From contig NZ_CP019724.1 of NCBI RefSeq assembly GCF_002005225.1, positions 5,287,501 through 5,351,500 of the forward strand: a stretch of 64,000 bases of DNA, given 5' to 3'. The DNA comes from Streptomyces pactum. GTDB taxonomy: Bacteria > Actinomycetota > Actinomycetes > Streptomycetales > Streptomycetaceae. The translations under genes were made by a program, and so were the position numbers. Below, one piece after another: positions 1 to 9,501 of this stretch (the stretch's first letter is position 1; every line of letters starts with the position of its first letter). Below the pieces are notes generated by a model. That model was not told the DNA's origin. It saw only the letters and a list, made by a program, of their open reading frames with translations, and ran no database searches.

Positions 1-698
1 GCCGCGGCGACGTGGGCCTCGGCCAGGTCGGCCACGTGGATGTAGTCGCGGACGCAGGTGCCGTCCGGCGTCGTGTAGTCGTCGCCGAACACGCGCGGGG
101 CGGCGCCCTCCGTCAGCTTCTCGAAGACCATCGGGACGAGGTTGTGGACGCCGGTGTCGGCGAGTTCCGGGCTCGCCGCGCCCGCGACGTTGAAGTAGCG
201 CAGCGACGCGGTGGACAGGCCCGACGCCCGGCCGGTCGCCCGGACCAGCCACTCACCGGCCAGCTTGGTCTCGCCGTACGGCGACATGGGCAGGCACGGC
301 GTCTCCTCCGTCACCAGGTCGACGTCGGGCATGCCGTACACGGCCGCGGAGGAGGAGAAGACGAAGGACGGGACGCCGGCCTCCGTGACCGCCTCCAGCA
401 GGACGCGCAGGCCCTCGACGTTCTGCCGGTAGTAGTGCAGCGGCAGGTCCACCGACTCGCCGACCTGCTTCTTCGCCGCGAGGTGCACGACACCGGTGAC
501 CGAGTGGTCGGTGAGGGCGCGCGCGACCCGTTCGCTGTCCAGGACCGAGCCCACCACCAGGGGCACGCCGTCGGGCACGCGCTCGGCGATTCCGGTGGAC
601 AGGTCGTCGTACACGACCGCCTTCTCGCCCGCCTCGGTCATCGCCCGTACGACGTGCGCCCCGATGTATCCGGCTCCGCCGGTGATCAGCCAGGTCAT
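1..698 (-). CDS. galE: UDP-glucose 4-epimerase GalE (3' end outside window)
   Basis: The protein begins MTWLITGGAGYIGAH, the glycine-rich NAD-binding signature of extended short-chain dehydrogenases. It carries the YGETK catalytic Tyr-x3-Lys motif preceded by the SSSAAVYG serine stretch, and a LRYFNVAG segment typical of GalE. It interconverts UDP-glucose and UDP-galactose in the cytoplasm, feeding galactose use and surface glycans. Only the first 232 or so residues lie in the window; the gene runs off the left edge. ATG at 696-698 is the obvious start because the Rossmann motif follows at once. The neighbouring glycosyltransferase cluster makes a supply role for surface polymers plausible, but this is inference. 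Identification as an epimerase of this family is secure; the exact substrate is not proven by sequence. Confidence 0.93.
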   Translation of the reverse strand, partial: MTWLITGGAGYIGAHVVRAMTEAGEKAVVYDDLSTGIAERVPDGVPLVVGSVLDSERVARALTDHSVTGVVHLAAKKQVGESVDLPLHYYRQNVEGLRVLLEAVTEAGVPSFVFSSSAAVYGMPDVDLVTEETPCLPMSPYGETKLAGEWLVRATGRASGLSTASLRYFNVAGAASPELADTGVHNLVPMVFEKLTEGAAPRVFGDDYTTPDGTCVRDYIHVADLAEAHVAA

Positions 699-772
699 TG
701 CGGCCGTCCCCTCGTCAGTGGTCCTCGGTGGTCATGATCCGTCATCCCGGCGCCCGGCGGGCGCCGCACCCG

Positions 773-1243
773 TCAGGACGGGGTGGAGGCCGACTCGGTG
801 CCGTACGCGTCGATGGCCGCCGTGAGCCGGTCGAGACGGGCCCGCAGGTCCTGGACCTCCGCCAGGTCCAGTCCGGTCGCCGCGGCGATCCGGCGCGGCA
901 CCTCGACGGCTCGCTCGCGCAGTGCCGCGCCCTCCCCGGTCAGCCGCACCCGGACCGAACGCTCGTCGCGCGCGCTGCGCTCCCGGTGGACCAGACCGGC
1001 CGTCTCCAGCCGCTTGAGCAGGGGCGACAGCGTGCCGGAGTCGAGCCGCAGGTGCTCGCCGAGCTTCTTGACCGGCAGTTCGCCGTGCTCCCACAGCACC
1101 AGCATCACCAGGTACTGCGGGTAAGTGAGGCCGAGGTCCTTGAGGACCACGCGGTAGACGCCGTTGAAGGCGCGCGAGGCCGCGTTCAGGGAGAAGCAGA
1201 TCTGCTGGTCCAGGCGGAGCCAGTCCGTGGCGGGCGTGGTCAT
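773..1243 (-). CDS. ohrR: OhrR, MarR-family organic-hydroperoxide sensor/repressor
   Basis: A 156-residue winged-helix MarR protein. The N-terminus contains LDQQICFSLN with a cysteine at residue 16, the position of the peroxide-sensing Cys of OhrR proteins. The DNA-binding helix region reads LDSGTLSPLLKRLE, followed by the RSARDERSVRVRLT wing. In this family, oxidation of the N-terminal Cys releases the repressor from DNA. It is divergent from ohr with an inverted repeat between them (1278-1300), so it almost certainly represses ohr and itself. Start: ATG 1243 has GGGAG just upstream (close spacing). An in-frame ATG at 1267 would add eight residues with a poorer ribosome site, so the exact start is uncertain. 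Confidence 0.88.
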   Translation of the reverse strand: MTTPATDWLRLDQQICFSLNAASRAFNGVYRVVLKDLGLTYPQYLVMLVLWEHGELPVKKLGEHLRLDSGTLSPLLKRLETAGLVHRERSARDERSVRVRLTGEGAALRERAVEVPRRIAAATGLDLAEVQDLRARLDRLTAAIDAYGTESASTPS

Positions 1244-1277
1244 GGCTCCCAGGGTAGCCGAAGGCATCTTGTGCTCG

Positions 1278-1300
1278 ATTTAGTTGTGCGCAACTGAATT
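1278..1300. promoter_or_regulatory. Probable OhrR operator between ohrR and ohr
   Basis: The arms AGTTG (1282-1286) and CAACT (1291-1295) are perfect inverted repeats around TGCG. The symmetry extends outward to about eight of nine positions (ATTTAGTTG against CAACTGAATT). The AT-richer palindrome in an otherwise very GC-rich gap between a MarR regulator and its classical target fits OhrR sites (AATTG-type dyads). Not tested here. Confidence 0.6.
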
Positions 1301-1366
1301 GCGTGGTCTACTGGTCGTCGTCGGAAGTCACCACGACGCTTCTCCTCAGAGAGGGACGGTTTTCCC

Positions 1367-1780
<414 letters not shown>

Positions 1781-1798
1781 CCGCCGCCCGGCAGCCGC

Positions 1799-3352
1799 TC
1801 ACCCGACCCGCGCCAGCACCTCACCCGTCCGCTCGCTCCACGCCACCACCACCGCCTCCTCGGGCACCGGCCGCCAGCGGGTCAGCAGCAGCCAGCGGAC
1901 GTGGTAGCGGCGGACGACGCCGGCACGCTCCGCGCGGGTCGAGCCGGGTGCGAGATACGCCTCGACGTCGGCCACCCGCCGCCTGCGCTCCCGCTCGTCC
2001 AGCGACGGGTCCGGCCAGGCGGGCGCCGCGAGGTTCGGCCCGTACCCGGCGATGGCGTGCCCGGCGTAGTAGCCGTCGGTGATCACGACCTCGCCGGGGC
2101 CGATGTGCCGGGCCGCCCACTCGTACGCCGGCCAGTCCGGCGGCCTCTCGAAGCCGACCGGGTCGAGCGCGCGCGGCACGACCGCCCCGGCGTGGACCGT
2201 GAGGAACCCCAGCAGGGCCCCCGTGGTCGCGGTCCAGCCCAGCGCCCTGCGCCACCGCGGCCAGGGACGGGGCCGCGCCAGCTCCACCGCCAGGGCGAAC
2301 TGCAACGGCACCAGCGTGAGCCCGAGGATCCGGCCGTAGGTGTAGTGGCCGCTCAGCCAGCCGTACGCCACCACCGCGCAGTCCAGCGCGAACATCAGCA
2401 CCAGCGGGTCCCGCACCGACCGCCGTCCGCGCAGCCAGAGCGCGGGCAGTCCGAGCAGGGCCAGCCAGAACTCCCCGGGCAGGTCCAGGTACAGGACCCG
2501 GTGCATCCCGTCCACGCTGTCGTCCCCGGCCAGCGCGAACACGTCGAAGTACGGCCACAGCGCCGCCGACGCCACCGCGACGCCGCCCGCCAGCGCCCAC
2601 CGCCCCGCGACCGGACCGCGCCACCCGCACTGCCATCCGGCCACCAGCGCCACCGCGCCCAGCGCCGCCGCCACCGCCGTGATCGGGTGGACGAGGAGGA
2701 TCAGACCGTGGATGAGGCCGAGTCCGGCGTATCCGGGCAGGCCCGGCCGGCCGCTCGGGCCGACGTACCGGACCCGGCGTGCGTTCCGCGCCCGTGCGCC
2801 CGTCAGTGCCCAGGCCCAGAAGGTGAGCCCGATCGCGAACGCCGACGGGTAGCCGAGGTTGCCCGTCATCGACATCAACCCGAGGTAACCGCTCCACCAG
2901 GCCCGCTCGGTGCCCCACAGCAGCGTCATCGCGCCCAGCGCCAGCACCGGCGCCCACGGCCGCGGGGTCAGTACCCGCACGAAACGGCCGAGCCCGGTCA
3001 GCAGCACCAGCAGGTTCACCGGCCCGGCGAGCCGCACCACCTCCCAGCCGCCCAGCCCGGTCAGCCGGGCGAACAGGCCCTGGGCCACCGCGTACGGCGA
3101 GTAGTACGCGCTGCCCGCACCCGGCAGGTCGGCCATCGGGTGGCGGGGGCGGAGCAGGTCGGCCTTCAGGCGCTCGACCACGGCCGCGTGCTGGCCGGCG
3201 TCACAGCACAGCGGCACCGCCCCGTACGCCAGCGTCATCAGGAGGAAGAAGAGGAAGCCGGCGGCCTGGTACGGGGTGGGGCGCCAAGTGCGGCCGCCAC
3301 GCAGCGCCGTCGCGCCGCGCACGGACCGCCGGACGAGGGCGCCGGCGCTCAC
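1799..3352 (-). CDS. Polytopic membrane protein, possible GT-C-type glycosyltransferase
   Basis: A 517-residue protein with many hydrophobic segments (for example AAGFLFFLLMTLAYGAV near residues 30-46 and repeated Leu/Ala-rich helices to about residue 370), followed by a soluble C-terminal part of about 140 residues containing VITDGYYAGHAIAGYGPN. No family signature could be identified with certainty. The polytopic N-terminus with a C-terminal globular part resembles GT-C glycosyltransferases that use lipid-linked sugars, but this is an analogy only. It is last in the run of surface-polymer genes from 11.8 kb and lies 155 bases beyond the stop of the upstream membrane protein, so it may have its own promoter. 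The start at 3352 (ATG) leads into a basic stretch before the first helix, as expected for a membrane protein. Confidence 0.7.
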   Translation of the reverse strand: MSAGALVRRSVRGATALRGGRTWRPTPYQAAGFLFFLLMTLAYGAVPLCCDAGQHAAVVERLKADLLRPRHPMADLPGAGSAYYSPYAVAQGLFARLTGLGGWEVVRLAGPVNLLVLLTGLGRFVRVLTPRPWAPVLALGAMTLLWGTERAWWSGYLGLMSMTGNLGYPSAFAIGLTFWAWALTGARARNARRVRYVGPSGRPGLPGYAGLGLIHGLILLVHPITAVAAALGAVALVAGWQCGWRGPVAGRWALAGGVAVASAALWPYFDVFALAGDDSVDGMHRVLYLDLPGEFWLALLGLPALWLRGRRSVRDPLVLMFALDCAVVAYGWLSGHYTYGRILGLTLVPLQFALAVELARPRPWPRWRRALGWTATTGALLGFLTVHAGAVVPRALDPVGFERPPDWPAYEWAARHIGPGEVVITDGYYAGHAIAGYGPNLAAPAWPDPSLDERERRRRVADVEAYLAPGSTRAERAGVVRRYHVRWLLLTRWRPVPEEAVVVAWSERTGEVLARVG

Positions 3353-3507
3353 GGGACGGTCGAAGGGTGGGGCATTCGGGACATTCGGCGTATGTTCCCG
3401 ATGTTCCCGCTGAGGTCAACGACATGCCCTCACGTCACCTCATCGAGTGACGGTCGGCTGGTCGCGTCGTCGAGTGGCACCCGGTTCGTCGCGTCGTCAG
3501 CCGGCAC

Positions 3508-4785
3508 TCAGCTCCTCGCGCGCGCCCGCTCCGCGTGCCCCTGGGCCGGCAGCGCCACCCGCCCCCGCACCAACGGCCCCAGCAGCAGCGGCAGCCCCAC
3601 CACCGGCAGCAGCCACGCCAGCACGATCAGCCGCCCGCCCCAGATGTCGATGTCCGGGTGTCCGGCCTGGGTGAGGATCCCGGTGAACGCCGCCGCGACC
3701 ACGAAGCCGCCGACCGCGCCGCCGCGCCGCAGCGCACCCCACGCCCCGGCGCCCAGGGCCGCGACGAACAGCGGCTCCCACGCCTGCCGGCGCAGCCACT
3801 CCATCCAGAAGTTGCCCTGCAACCGCCAGAACTCCGGCCACGGATCCTCCCGGTCGGGCCGGGCGAAGTGGCCGGTGAGCAGGTCCTGGAGGCTGTCGGA
3901 CACGGACGGGTAGTGCAGCAGCCGCGCGAGGGCCATCGTGACCAGGGCGCCGGCCAGACCGACCGCGGCGAGCGCGAGCACGTCCCGGCCGGGCGGCCGG
4001 CCCCGCCGGTGCCGCCGCAGGGCGATCAGCGCGCCCGCCGCCGCCAGGCACACCCCGAGGAACAGCGCCTGGGAGTGCTTGACGGTGAACAGCGCCAGCA
4101 GCGACCCGGCGACCAGGGCCAGCCCGGCCCGCCGGCGCCCCGCCCGCAGCACCAGCGCGCAGCCCCACACCGCCGCGAGGGTCAGCGCCATCAGCAGCCC
4201 CTCGGTCATCGGGCGCATGGCGGTCGTCCCGCACGGCAGCACGTAGTACAGCGCCTGCCCGGCCGACGCGAGCGGCACCGGCGCCGACAGGGTGCGCAGG
4301 ATCAGGAAGGCGAGGACGCCGCCCGCGCACGCGATGACGACGCTCGCCGCCCACAGTCCCCACGTCACCCCGAAGGCCGTGAGGAACGGCACCAGGAACA
4401 CCGGGTAGCCGGGCCGCGCCTCGAAGATCCGCATGAAGCGTTCCTCCATGTACGGCACGGTGTGCCCGCCGGTCTGCCCGGCCGCCAGCCGCGGCTCCAC
4501 GTGCCGCCACTCCCGCTCCCGGCACTCGGCCGTGACCCGGTCGGTGGGGTCGGGGCGGTGGAAGCGGACCACGTGCACGCTCTGGTTCCGCCGGGCCGTG
4601 GAGGCCTGGCTCGCGCACACGTACTCGATGGTGGCCGCCGCCACCCCGCGCTTGCTCCCGCCGCCGAGACTCAGGGCGTACGACAGGTAGTTCTTGGTGT
4701 CGGGGGTGTCCCGGCCGGTGACGTTCGCGAGCTGGAGCAGGGCGAACACCGCGGCCAGGAGCAGCACCCAGGTGCGCGGCCTCAC
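3508..4785 (-). CDS. Polytopic membrane protein of the surface-polymer cluster
   Basis: A 425-residue protein starting with GTG at 4785, whose GTGA overlaps the stop of the upstream TagF-like gene, so the two are probably translationally coupled. The first helix (WVLLLAAVFALLQLANV) begins directly at the N-terminus. An extracytoplasmic loop of about 100 residues rich in charged residues and containing a Cys follows, then at least eight more hydrophobic helices to the C-terminus. The layout, a first helix then a large loop then many helices, is seen in GT-C mannosyl/arabinosyltransferases, but no catalytic motif could be assigned. Coupling to a GT2/TagF-like enzyme suggests a role in making or exporting the same polymer; this is inference. 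Confidence 0.75.
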   Translation of the reverse strand: MRPRTWVLLLAAVFALLQLANVTGRDTPDTKNYLSYALSLGGGSKRGVAAATIEYVCASQASTARRNQSVHVVRFHRPDPTDRVTAECREREWRHVEPRLAAGQTGGHTVPYMEERFMRIFEARPGYPVFLVPFLTAFGVTWGLWAASVVIACAGGVLAFLILRTLSAPVPLASAGQALYYVLPCGTTAMRPMTEGLLMALTLAAVWGCALVLRAGRRRAGLALVAGSLLALFTVKHSQALFLGVCLAAAGALIALRRHRRGRPPGRDVLALAAVGLAGALVTMALARLLHYPSVSDSLQDLLTGHFARPDREDPWPEFWRLQGNFWMEWLRRQAWEPLFVAALGAGAWGALRRGGAVGGFVVAAAFTGILTQAGHPDIDIWGGRLIVLAWLLPVVGLPLLLGPLVRGRVALPAQGHAERARARS

Positions 4786-7037
4786 GGCGAGGTCAGCAGA
4801 TCGCGGCCGGCCGGGACGGCCCGGGCGCCGGGCACGCCCAGGGGCTCCGGCTCGGGCATCGGCTCGCCCAGCAGCAGCGTCCGGACGACGCGCTCCGCGG
4901 CCAGCCCGTCGTCGTACTCGCAAAACCGCCCCCGGAACGCGGACCGCAGCCGTGCCGCCTCCTCGTCCCGCCACGCCCCCGACGCCAGCAGCCACGCCAG
5001 CTCCCGGTAGGAGCGCGACACATGGCCCGGTGCCTCGGCGGTGATGTCGAAGTAGGCGCCGCGGCTCGCCGTGTAGGCGCCCCAGTCGTCGGCGTGGATC
5101 ACGATCGGCCGGTCCAGGACGGCGTAGTCGAACATCAGGGCGGAGTAGTCGGTGATCAGCAGGTCGGAGGCGAGCATCAGGTCCTCCACGTGCGGCTCGT
5201 CCGTCGCGTCGATCAGGACGCCCCGCCGGTGCAGCTCGGTCAGGCCCATGCCGCGCGCCGGGCCGGTGGCGAGGGACGGGTGCAGCCGGACCACCAGGGT
5301 GTGGCCGTCGCCGAGGTCGGCGGCGAGCCGGGCCGGGTCGATCCGCTCCACGTGCCCGCCCCGCCGGTACTCGCGGCGGGTCGGCGCGTACAGCACGACG
5401 GTGTGCCCGTCGGGGACCCCGAGCCGCTCGCGGACCCGCCGGCCGTCCTCGGGACCGGCGTTCACCAGTACGTCGTTGCGCGGGCTGCCGCTGCGCACGG
5501 ACGTGAAGTGGCACGGGTACGCCCGCTCCCACACCCGCTCCGCGTACCGGCCCGCGACCAGGCTGTAGTCCCAGCGGTCGGCCCGGCGCAGCATCTGCGG
5601 CACGTCCACCCCGTGCCGGGCGCCCGGCCGGCCCAGCAGGTCGGCGCCCATGTACTTGAGCGGGGTGCCCTGGTGGGTGTGGATGTGGACGCTGCCGGGG
5701 CGCTTGGCCACCGAACCGGGCCAGTTGACGTTGTTGACGAGGAACGCGGCCCGCTCGGTCACCCGGCGATAGGCCGCGCTGCCGAGGAGCACGTACTCCG
5801 TGTCCGGCGGCAGCACGGCCGGGTCCGCCGCGCACTCCTCGTCGCGCACCACCCACACCCCGCGCAGGTGCGGGGCGATCTCGCGGGCCCGGCGGTAGAC
5901 CGCCGCCGGGTCGCCCAGCACGCCGCGGTGGGAGAACGCCGAGTACACGACGAGGCCGTCGTCCAGCGGGCGGCGCCTGTTCACCGCCGTCCTGACCCGC
6001 CCCACACGTCCGGCGACCACGCCGCGCGCCTGCCGCGCCCGCCGCTGAAGCTCCCGGCCGGCCCGCCCGGACTGCCGCCGCAGCCGGTAGGCCGGGTACC
6101 CGAGGGCCCCGCCCTCCAGCACCCGCAGCCCGGCCGGGATCTCGGCGCCCGGTGGCCGGTACGCGCGGAACATCTCGGCGGTGCGGCGGAAGAACTCGGC
6201 CTTGTCGGACGGCGGCAGCCGGTCCGGCTTGGACAGGATGTCCAGGCAGTGCTCGCCCATCTTGGCGTGCAGGAACGGCCGCCAGCGGGCCAGCTCCGGG
6301 CGGGCGTCGAGGAAGGCGAAGACCCGCTCGTACTGCGCGTGGACGTCGAAGTGCTTGCGGCTGGTGGTGGACAGGATGTTGCCCTGGCGGCGCTGCCGGT
6401 AGTTCAGGCAGATGCGGTCCAGCGTGGCGATCCGCCCGGCGCTGAACATGACCGGGAAGGTCCAGGGCGTGTCCTCGTAGTAGCCCGGCGGGAAGGTGAA
6501 GCCCTCGCGCTCGACGAAGTCGCGCCGGTGGACCTTGTTCCAGACCACCATCAGCAGGTCGAGGATCTCGGGGTGCTCGGCGGCCGTGAAGGTCCCGTCG
6601 CCGGAGCCCGCGCCGGCCTCCGCCAGCACCCCGGCCAGGACGTTGCGCCGGGTGCCGCCCCACCAGTAGGTGCGCGCGTAGTCGAAGACGAGGACGTCGG
6701 GGTCGTCCGTCTCCGCGAGCCGGTCGGCCATCGCGCGCAGGGCGCCCGGGGTGAGGGTGTCGTCGCTGTCCAGGAAGAACAGGTAGTCGCCGGTGGCGTG
6801 CGGCAGCCCGGCGTTGCGGGCCCGGCCGAGGCCCACGTTCTCTTCCAGGTGCAGCACGCGCACCCGCTCGTCGCGGGCGGCGTACTCGTCGAGGATCGCG
6901 GCGCAGCCGTCCGGCGAGCAGTCGTTCACGGCGATGACCTCGATGTCCCGGTAGGACTGGTCCAGGACCGAGTCGAGGCACTCGCGCAGGAAGCCCTGCA
7001 CCTTGAAGCAGGGGATGATGACGCTGAAGCGGGGCAC
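4782..7037 (-). CDS. Bifunctional GT2 glycosyltransferase / TagF-like CDP-glycerol glycerophosphotransferase (paralogue C)
   Basis: A 751-residue protein. Residues 1 to about 230 form a family 2 glycosyltransferase (FSVIIPCF, then FFLDSDD as the metal/nucleotide-sugar Asp motif). A basic linker leads to a TagB/TagF-type domain from about residue 360 to 715, with SPRNDVL, VRLHPSL and LLITDYSALMFDY. Such proteins polymerise poly(polyol phosphate) or glycosylated teichoic-acid-like chains on the inner membrane face. The usual HGTPLK motif reads HQGTPLK here, with Gln (codon 5670-5672) at the catalytic His position. It sits 6 bases after paralogue B and overlaps the next membrane gene by four bases, so it is in an operon. 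The polymer made is not determined by sequence. Confidence 0.85.
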   Translation of the reverse strand: MPRFSVIIPCFKVQGFLRECLDSVLDQSYRDIEVIAVNDCSPDGCAAILDEYAARDERVRVLHLEENVGLGRARNAGLPHATGDYLFFLDSDDTLTPGALRAMADRLAETDDPDVLVFDYARTYWWGGTRRNVLAGVLAEAGAGSGDGTFTAAEHPEILDLLMVVWNKVHRRDFVEREGFTFPPGYYEDTPWTFPVMFSAGRIATLDRICLNYRQRRQGNILSTTSRKHFDVHAQYERVFAFLDARPELARWRPFLHAKMGEHCLDILSKPDRLPPSDKAEFFRRTAEMFRAYRPPGAEIPAGLRVLEGGALGYPAYRLRRQSGRAGRELQRRARQARGVVAGRVGRVRTAVNRRRPLDDGLVVYSAFSHRGVLGDPAAVYRRAREIAPHLRGVWVVRDEECAADPAVLPPDTEYVLLGSAAYRRVTERAAFLVNNVNWPGSVAKRPGSVHIHTHQGTPLKYMGADLLGRPGARHGVDVPQMLRRADRWDYSLVAGRYAERVWERAYPCHFTSVRSGSPRNDVLVNAGPEDGRRVRERLGVPDGHTVVLYAPTRREYRRGGHVERIDPARLAADLGDGHTLVVRLHPSLATGPARGMGLTELHRRGVLIDATDEPHVEDLMLASDLLITDYSALMFDYAVLDRPIVIHADDWGAYTASRGAYFDITAEAPGHVSRSYRELAWLLASGAWRDEEAARLRSAFRGRFCEYDDGLAAERVVRTLLLGEPMPEPEPLGVPGARAVPAGRDLLTSP

Positions 7038-7043
7038 GGCGGG

Positions 7044-9248
7044 TCAGCTCCTTACGAGGGTGGCGGCGGGGGCCGGGACGCGCTCGGCGAGTGGGATCAC
7101 GGGCGGCAGCGCCTCGGGCGGCTCGCCGAGCAGCACCCGGCGCACGACGCGCTCGGCGGCCCGGCCGTCGTCGAACTCGCAGAACCGCTCCCGGAAGGCC
7201 GCCCGCAGCGCCGCCGACTCCCGGCCCGCGTACGAGCCGTCACGGAAGATCCGGGCCAGCTCCTCCGGCGTCCGCGCCACCGGTCCCGGCGGGGCCGCCA
7301 TCAGGTCGAAGTAGACCCCGCGGGTCTCCCGGTAGACGTCCCAGTCGTCGGCGTACACGACGATCGGCCGGTCCAGGTTGGCGTAGTCGAACATGATCGA
7401 CGAGTAGTCGGTGACCAGCGCGTCGGCGGCCAGGCACACGTCCTCGGAGGAGCGGTGCGAGGTCACGTCGACGACCCGGCCGCTGCCCCGCCTGCCGCCC
7501 CGGTCGTAGAAGTAGTGGGCGCGCAGCAGCACCACCACGTCCTCGCCGGCCGCCTCGCAGAAGGCCTCCAGGTCCAGGCCGCCCGCGCCGAACCCGCTCT
7601 CGTAGTCCCGGTGCGTGGGCGCGTACAGGACGGCCGTCTTCCCTTCCGGGACGCCGAGTTCGCGCCGGACGCGGGCGACGTCGTCGGCGGTCGCCGTGCA
7701 GTAGACGTCGTTGCGCGGATAGCCGTACTCCAGGTGCTCGTAGGAGCCGGGAAAGGCGCGCTCCCACATCTGGGTGGAGTGCCGGTTGGCGGAGAGGTTG
7801 TGGTCCCAGCGGTCCACGCGGCCCAGCAGCTTGGTGAAGCTGCCGCTCGCCGCGGCCACCACCGGGTACGTCGACTGGTCGACGCCCATGGTCTTCAGCG
7901 GCGTGCCGTGCTGGGTCTGGAGGTGCACGCTGCCGGGGCGCTTGACGACGCCCTCGGCGAAGTTGGCGTTGTTGACCAGGTAGGTGGCGCGGGCCAGCAC
8001 CTCCCAGTAGCGCCGGCTGCCGATGACGGCGTGGTCGACGTCCTTCGGCACGGTGTGCGCCCGGTCCGGCTCGACCAGGAACACCGAGCGCAGGTGCGGG
8101 GCGAGTTCGCGGGCCTTGGCGTGGATCGCGGCCGGGTTGCAGGCGTAGCCGCGGCCCCAGTACGCGCAGTACACGACGAGGTTCGGATCCAGCGGGCGGC
8201 GCAGGTGGCGGCGGTACAGCAGACGGGTGCGCAGTCCCTGCGGGCGTGGCAGGCGCCGCAGTACGCCGGTCGCCGCCCGGCTGGCGGCGCGCAGGGCCCG
8301 GAAGCCCGCGTACGACCCGGACGCCAGCAGCCGGTGCTGCACGCCGAGCCGGCCGCCCGGGGGCCGGAAGCCGGCGGGGCGGTGGCGGCGGTAGAGGCGG
8401 CTCGCCCGGCGGAAGAAGGTGCGCCGCTGCCGGCGGGTCAGGCGCCGCGGATGGGTGGCCGTCTTCAGGACCGCGGCGAAGAGCTGCTCGAAGAGCGGCC
8501 CGCACCGCTCGGCCGGCAGCCCCCGCTCGGCGGCGTGCGCGAGCGCCAGCTCGGCCTGGTCCAAAAGCTCCGCGTGGTGCTCGCCGGGCAGGTTCAGCCG
8601 GTTGCCCTGCCGCCGCACCGCATGCCGTACGACGACGGAGCGCAGCACCGTCACGCGCTCGGCGCGCGCCGCGACCAGGGCGCCGAAGCCGACGTCGGTG
8701 AAGTGCCCGTCGGGGAAGTCCAGCCGCCGCTCGGTGAGGAAGGTACGGCGGTAGACCGCGCTCCAGGCGGGGAGCGCCACGCCGGTGAGGTGCGGGGCGC
8801 GGTCGGGGGCGAAGGCGCCGTCCGGGGCCCTGGCCAGCAGCGGGGCGGCCGGGTTGGCCGGCTCGCCCTCCCACCAGGGCACCCGCTCGTGCTCGAAGTA
8901 CAGCACGTCGACGCCGCCGGTGTCCGCCAGCCGCGCGTCCAGCGCCGCCAGCGCGCCCGGCGTGAGGACGTCGTCGCCGTCGAGGAACAGCAGGTAGGCG
9001 CCGGTCGCCGCCCGCATACCGGCGTTGCGCGCCCCGGGCAGCCCGGCCGAGGGCGGCGCGTGCACGGGGGCCACCCGGCAGTCCCGTTCGGCGCGCTCCT
9101 CGACGACGTCCGCCGCGACGCGGTCCGGGGCGTCGTGGACCGGGATCAGCTCGAAGTCGCCGAAGGACTGGGTGAGGACCGAGTCCAGCGACTGGGACAG
9201 CCGCCCCGCGACCCCATGGGACGGGACGATGATGCTGAAGCGGGGCAT
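7044..9248 (-). CDS. Bifunctional GT2 glycosyltransferase / TagF-like CDP-glycerol glycerophosphotransferase (paralogue B)
   Basis: A 734-residue protein from ATG 9248 (MPRFSIIVPSH), the same opening as its two neighbours. A GT2 domain (LLFLDGDDVLTPGAL) is followed by a TagB/TagF domain containing TQHGTPLK, YPRNDV and ALVTDYSSIMFDY. This is the only one of the three paralogues that keeps the catalytic His of HGTPLK (codon 7908-7910), so it is the best candidate for an active polyol-phosphate transferase. A TTG start at 9494 would add 82 residues rich in Gly, Pro and Ser encoded by 15-bp repeats. ATG 9248 is preferred because it matches the paralogues and is preceded by a purine-rich GAGAAAGAG. 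Probably transcribed with paralogue C. Confidence 0.85.
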   Translation of the reverse strand: MPRFSIIVPSHGVAGRLSQSLDSVLTQSFGDFELIPVHDAPDRVAADVVEERAERDCRVAPVHAPPSAGLPGARNAGMRAATGAYLLFLDGDDVLTPGALAALDARLADTGGVDVLYFEHERVPWWEGEPANPAAPLLARAPDGAFAPDRAPHLTGVALPAWSAVYRRTFLTERRLDFPDGHFTDVGFGALVAARAERVTVLRSVVVRHAVRRQGNRLNLPGEHHAELLDQAELALAHAAERGLPAERCGPLFEQLFAAVLKTATHPRRLTRRQRRTFFRRASRLYRRHRPAGFRPPGGRLGVQHRLLASGSYAGFRALRAASRAATGVLRRLPRPQGLRTRLLYRRHLRRPLDPNLVVYCAYWGRGYACNPAAIHAKARELAPHLRSVFLVEPDRAHTVPKDVDHAVIGSRRYWEVLARATYLVNNANFAEGVVKRPGSVHLQTQHGTPLKTMGVDQSTYPVVAAASGSFTKLLGRVDRWDHNLSANRHSTQMWERAFPGSYEHLEYGYPRNDVYCTATADDVARVRRELGVPEGKTAVLYAPTHRDYESGFGAGGLDLEAFCEAAGEDVVVLLRAHYFYDRGGRRGSGRVVDVTSHRSSEDVCLAADALVTDYSSIMFDYANLDRPIVVYADDWDVYRETRGVYFDLMAAPPGPVARTPEELARIFRDGSYAGRESAALRAAFRERFCEFDDGRAAERVVRRVLLGEPPEALPPVIPLAERVPAPAATLVRS

Positions 9249-9275
9249 GCTGCTCTTTCTCTCGTTCTCCTGGTC

Positions 9276-9350
9276 CGACGGAAGCCCGCCCGACGGAAGC
9301 CCGCCCGACGCAGGCCCGCCCGACGCAGGCCCGCCCGACGCAGGCCCGCC
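9276..9350. repeat. Five tandem 15-bp repeats upstream of paralogue B
   Basis: Five adjacent 15-base units: two of CGACGGAAGCCCGCC and three of CGACGCAGGCCCGCC, followed by a degenerate sixth. They fill the 253-base gap between paralogues A and B. Read in frame with paralogue B they would encode repeated Gly-Gly-(Pro/Leu)-Xaa-Ser, so they are either an untranslated spacer or a disordered N-terminal extension. No other feature was seen in this gap. Confidence 0.85.
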
Positions 9351-9501
9351 CGGCGGGAGCGGACCGTCCGACGGAAGCCAGCCCCGGCCGCTCGTGCCGT
9401 CCGGCGGCCCGGCCGTCCCGTCGGCCGCCAGGTGGGCGGCCGGGTCGGAGTGGGCCGGGACGAGCTGCGGGGCATGCGAACTCCCAGTGGACAAACGGCG
9501 A

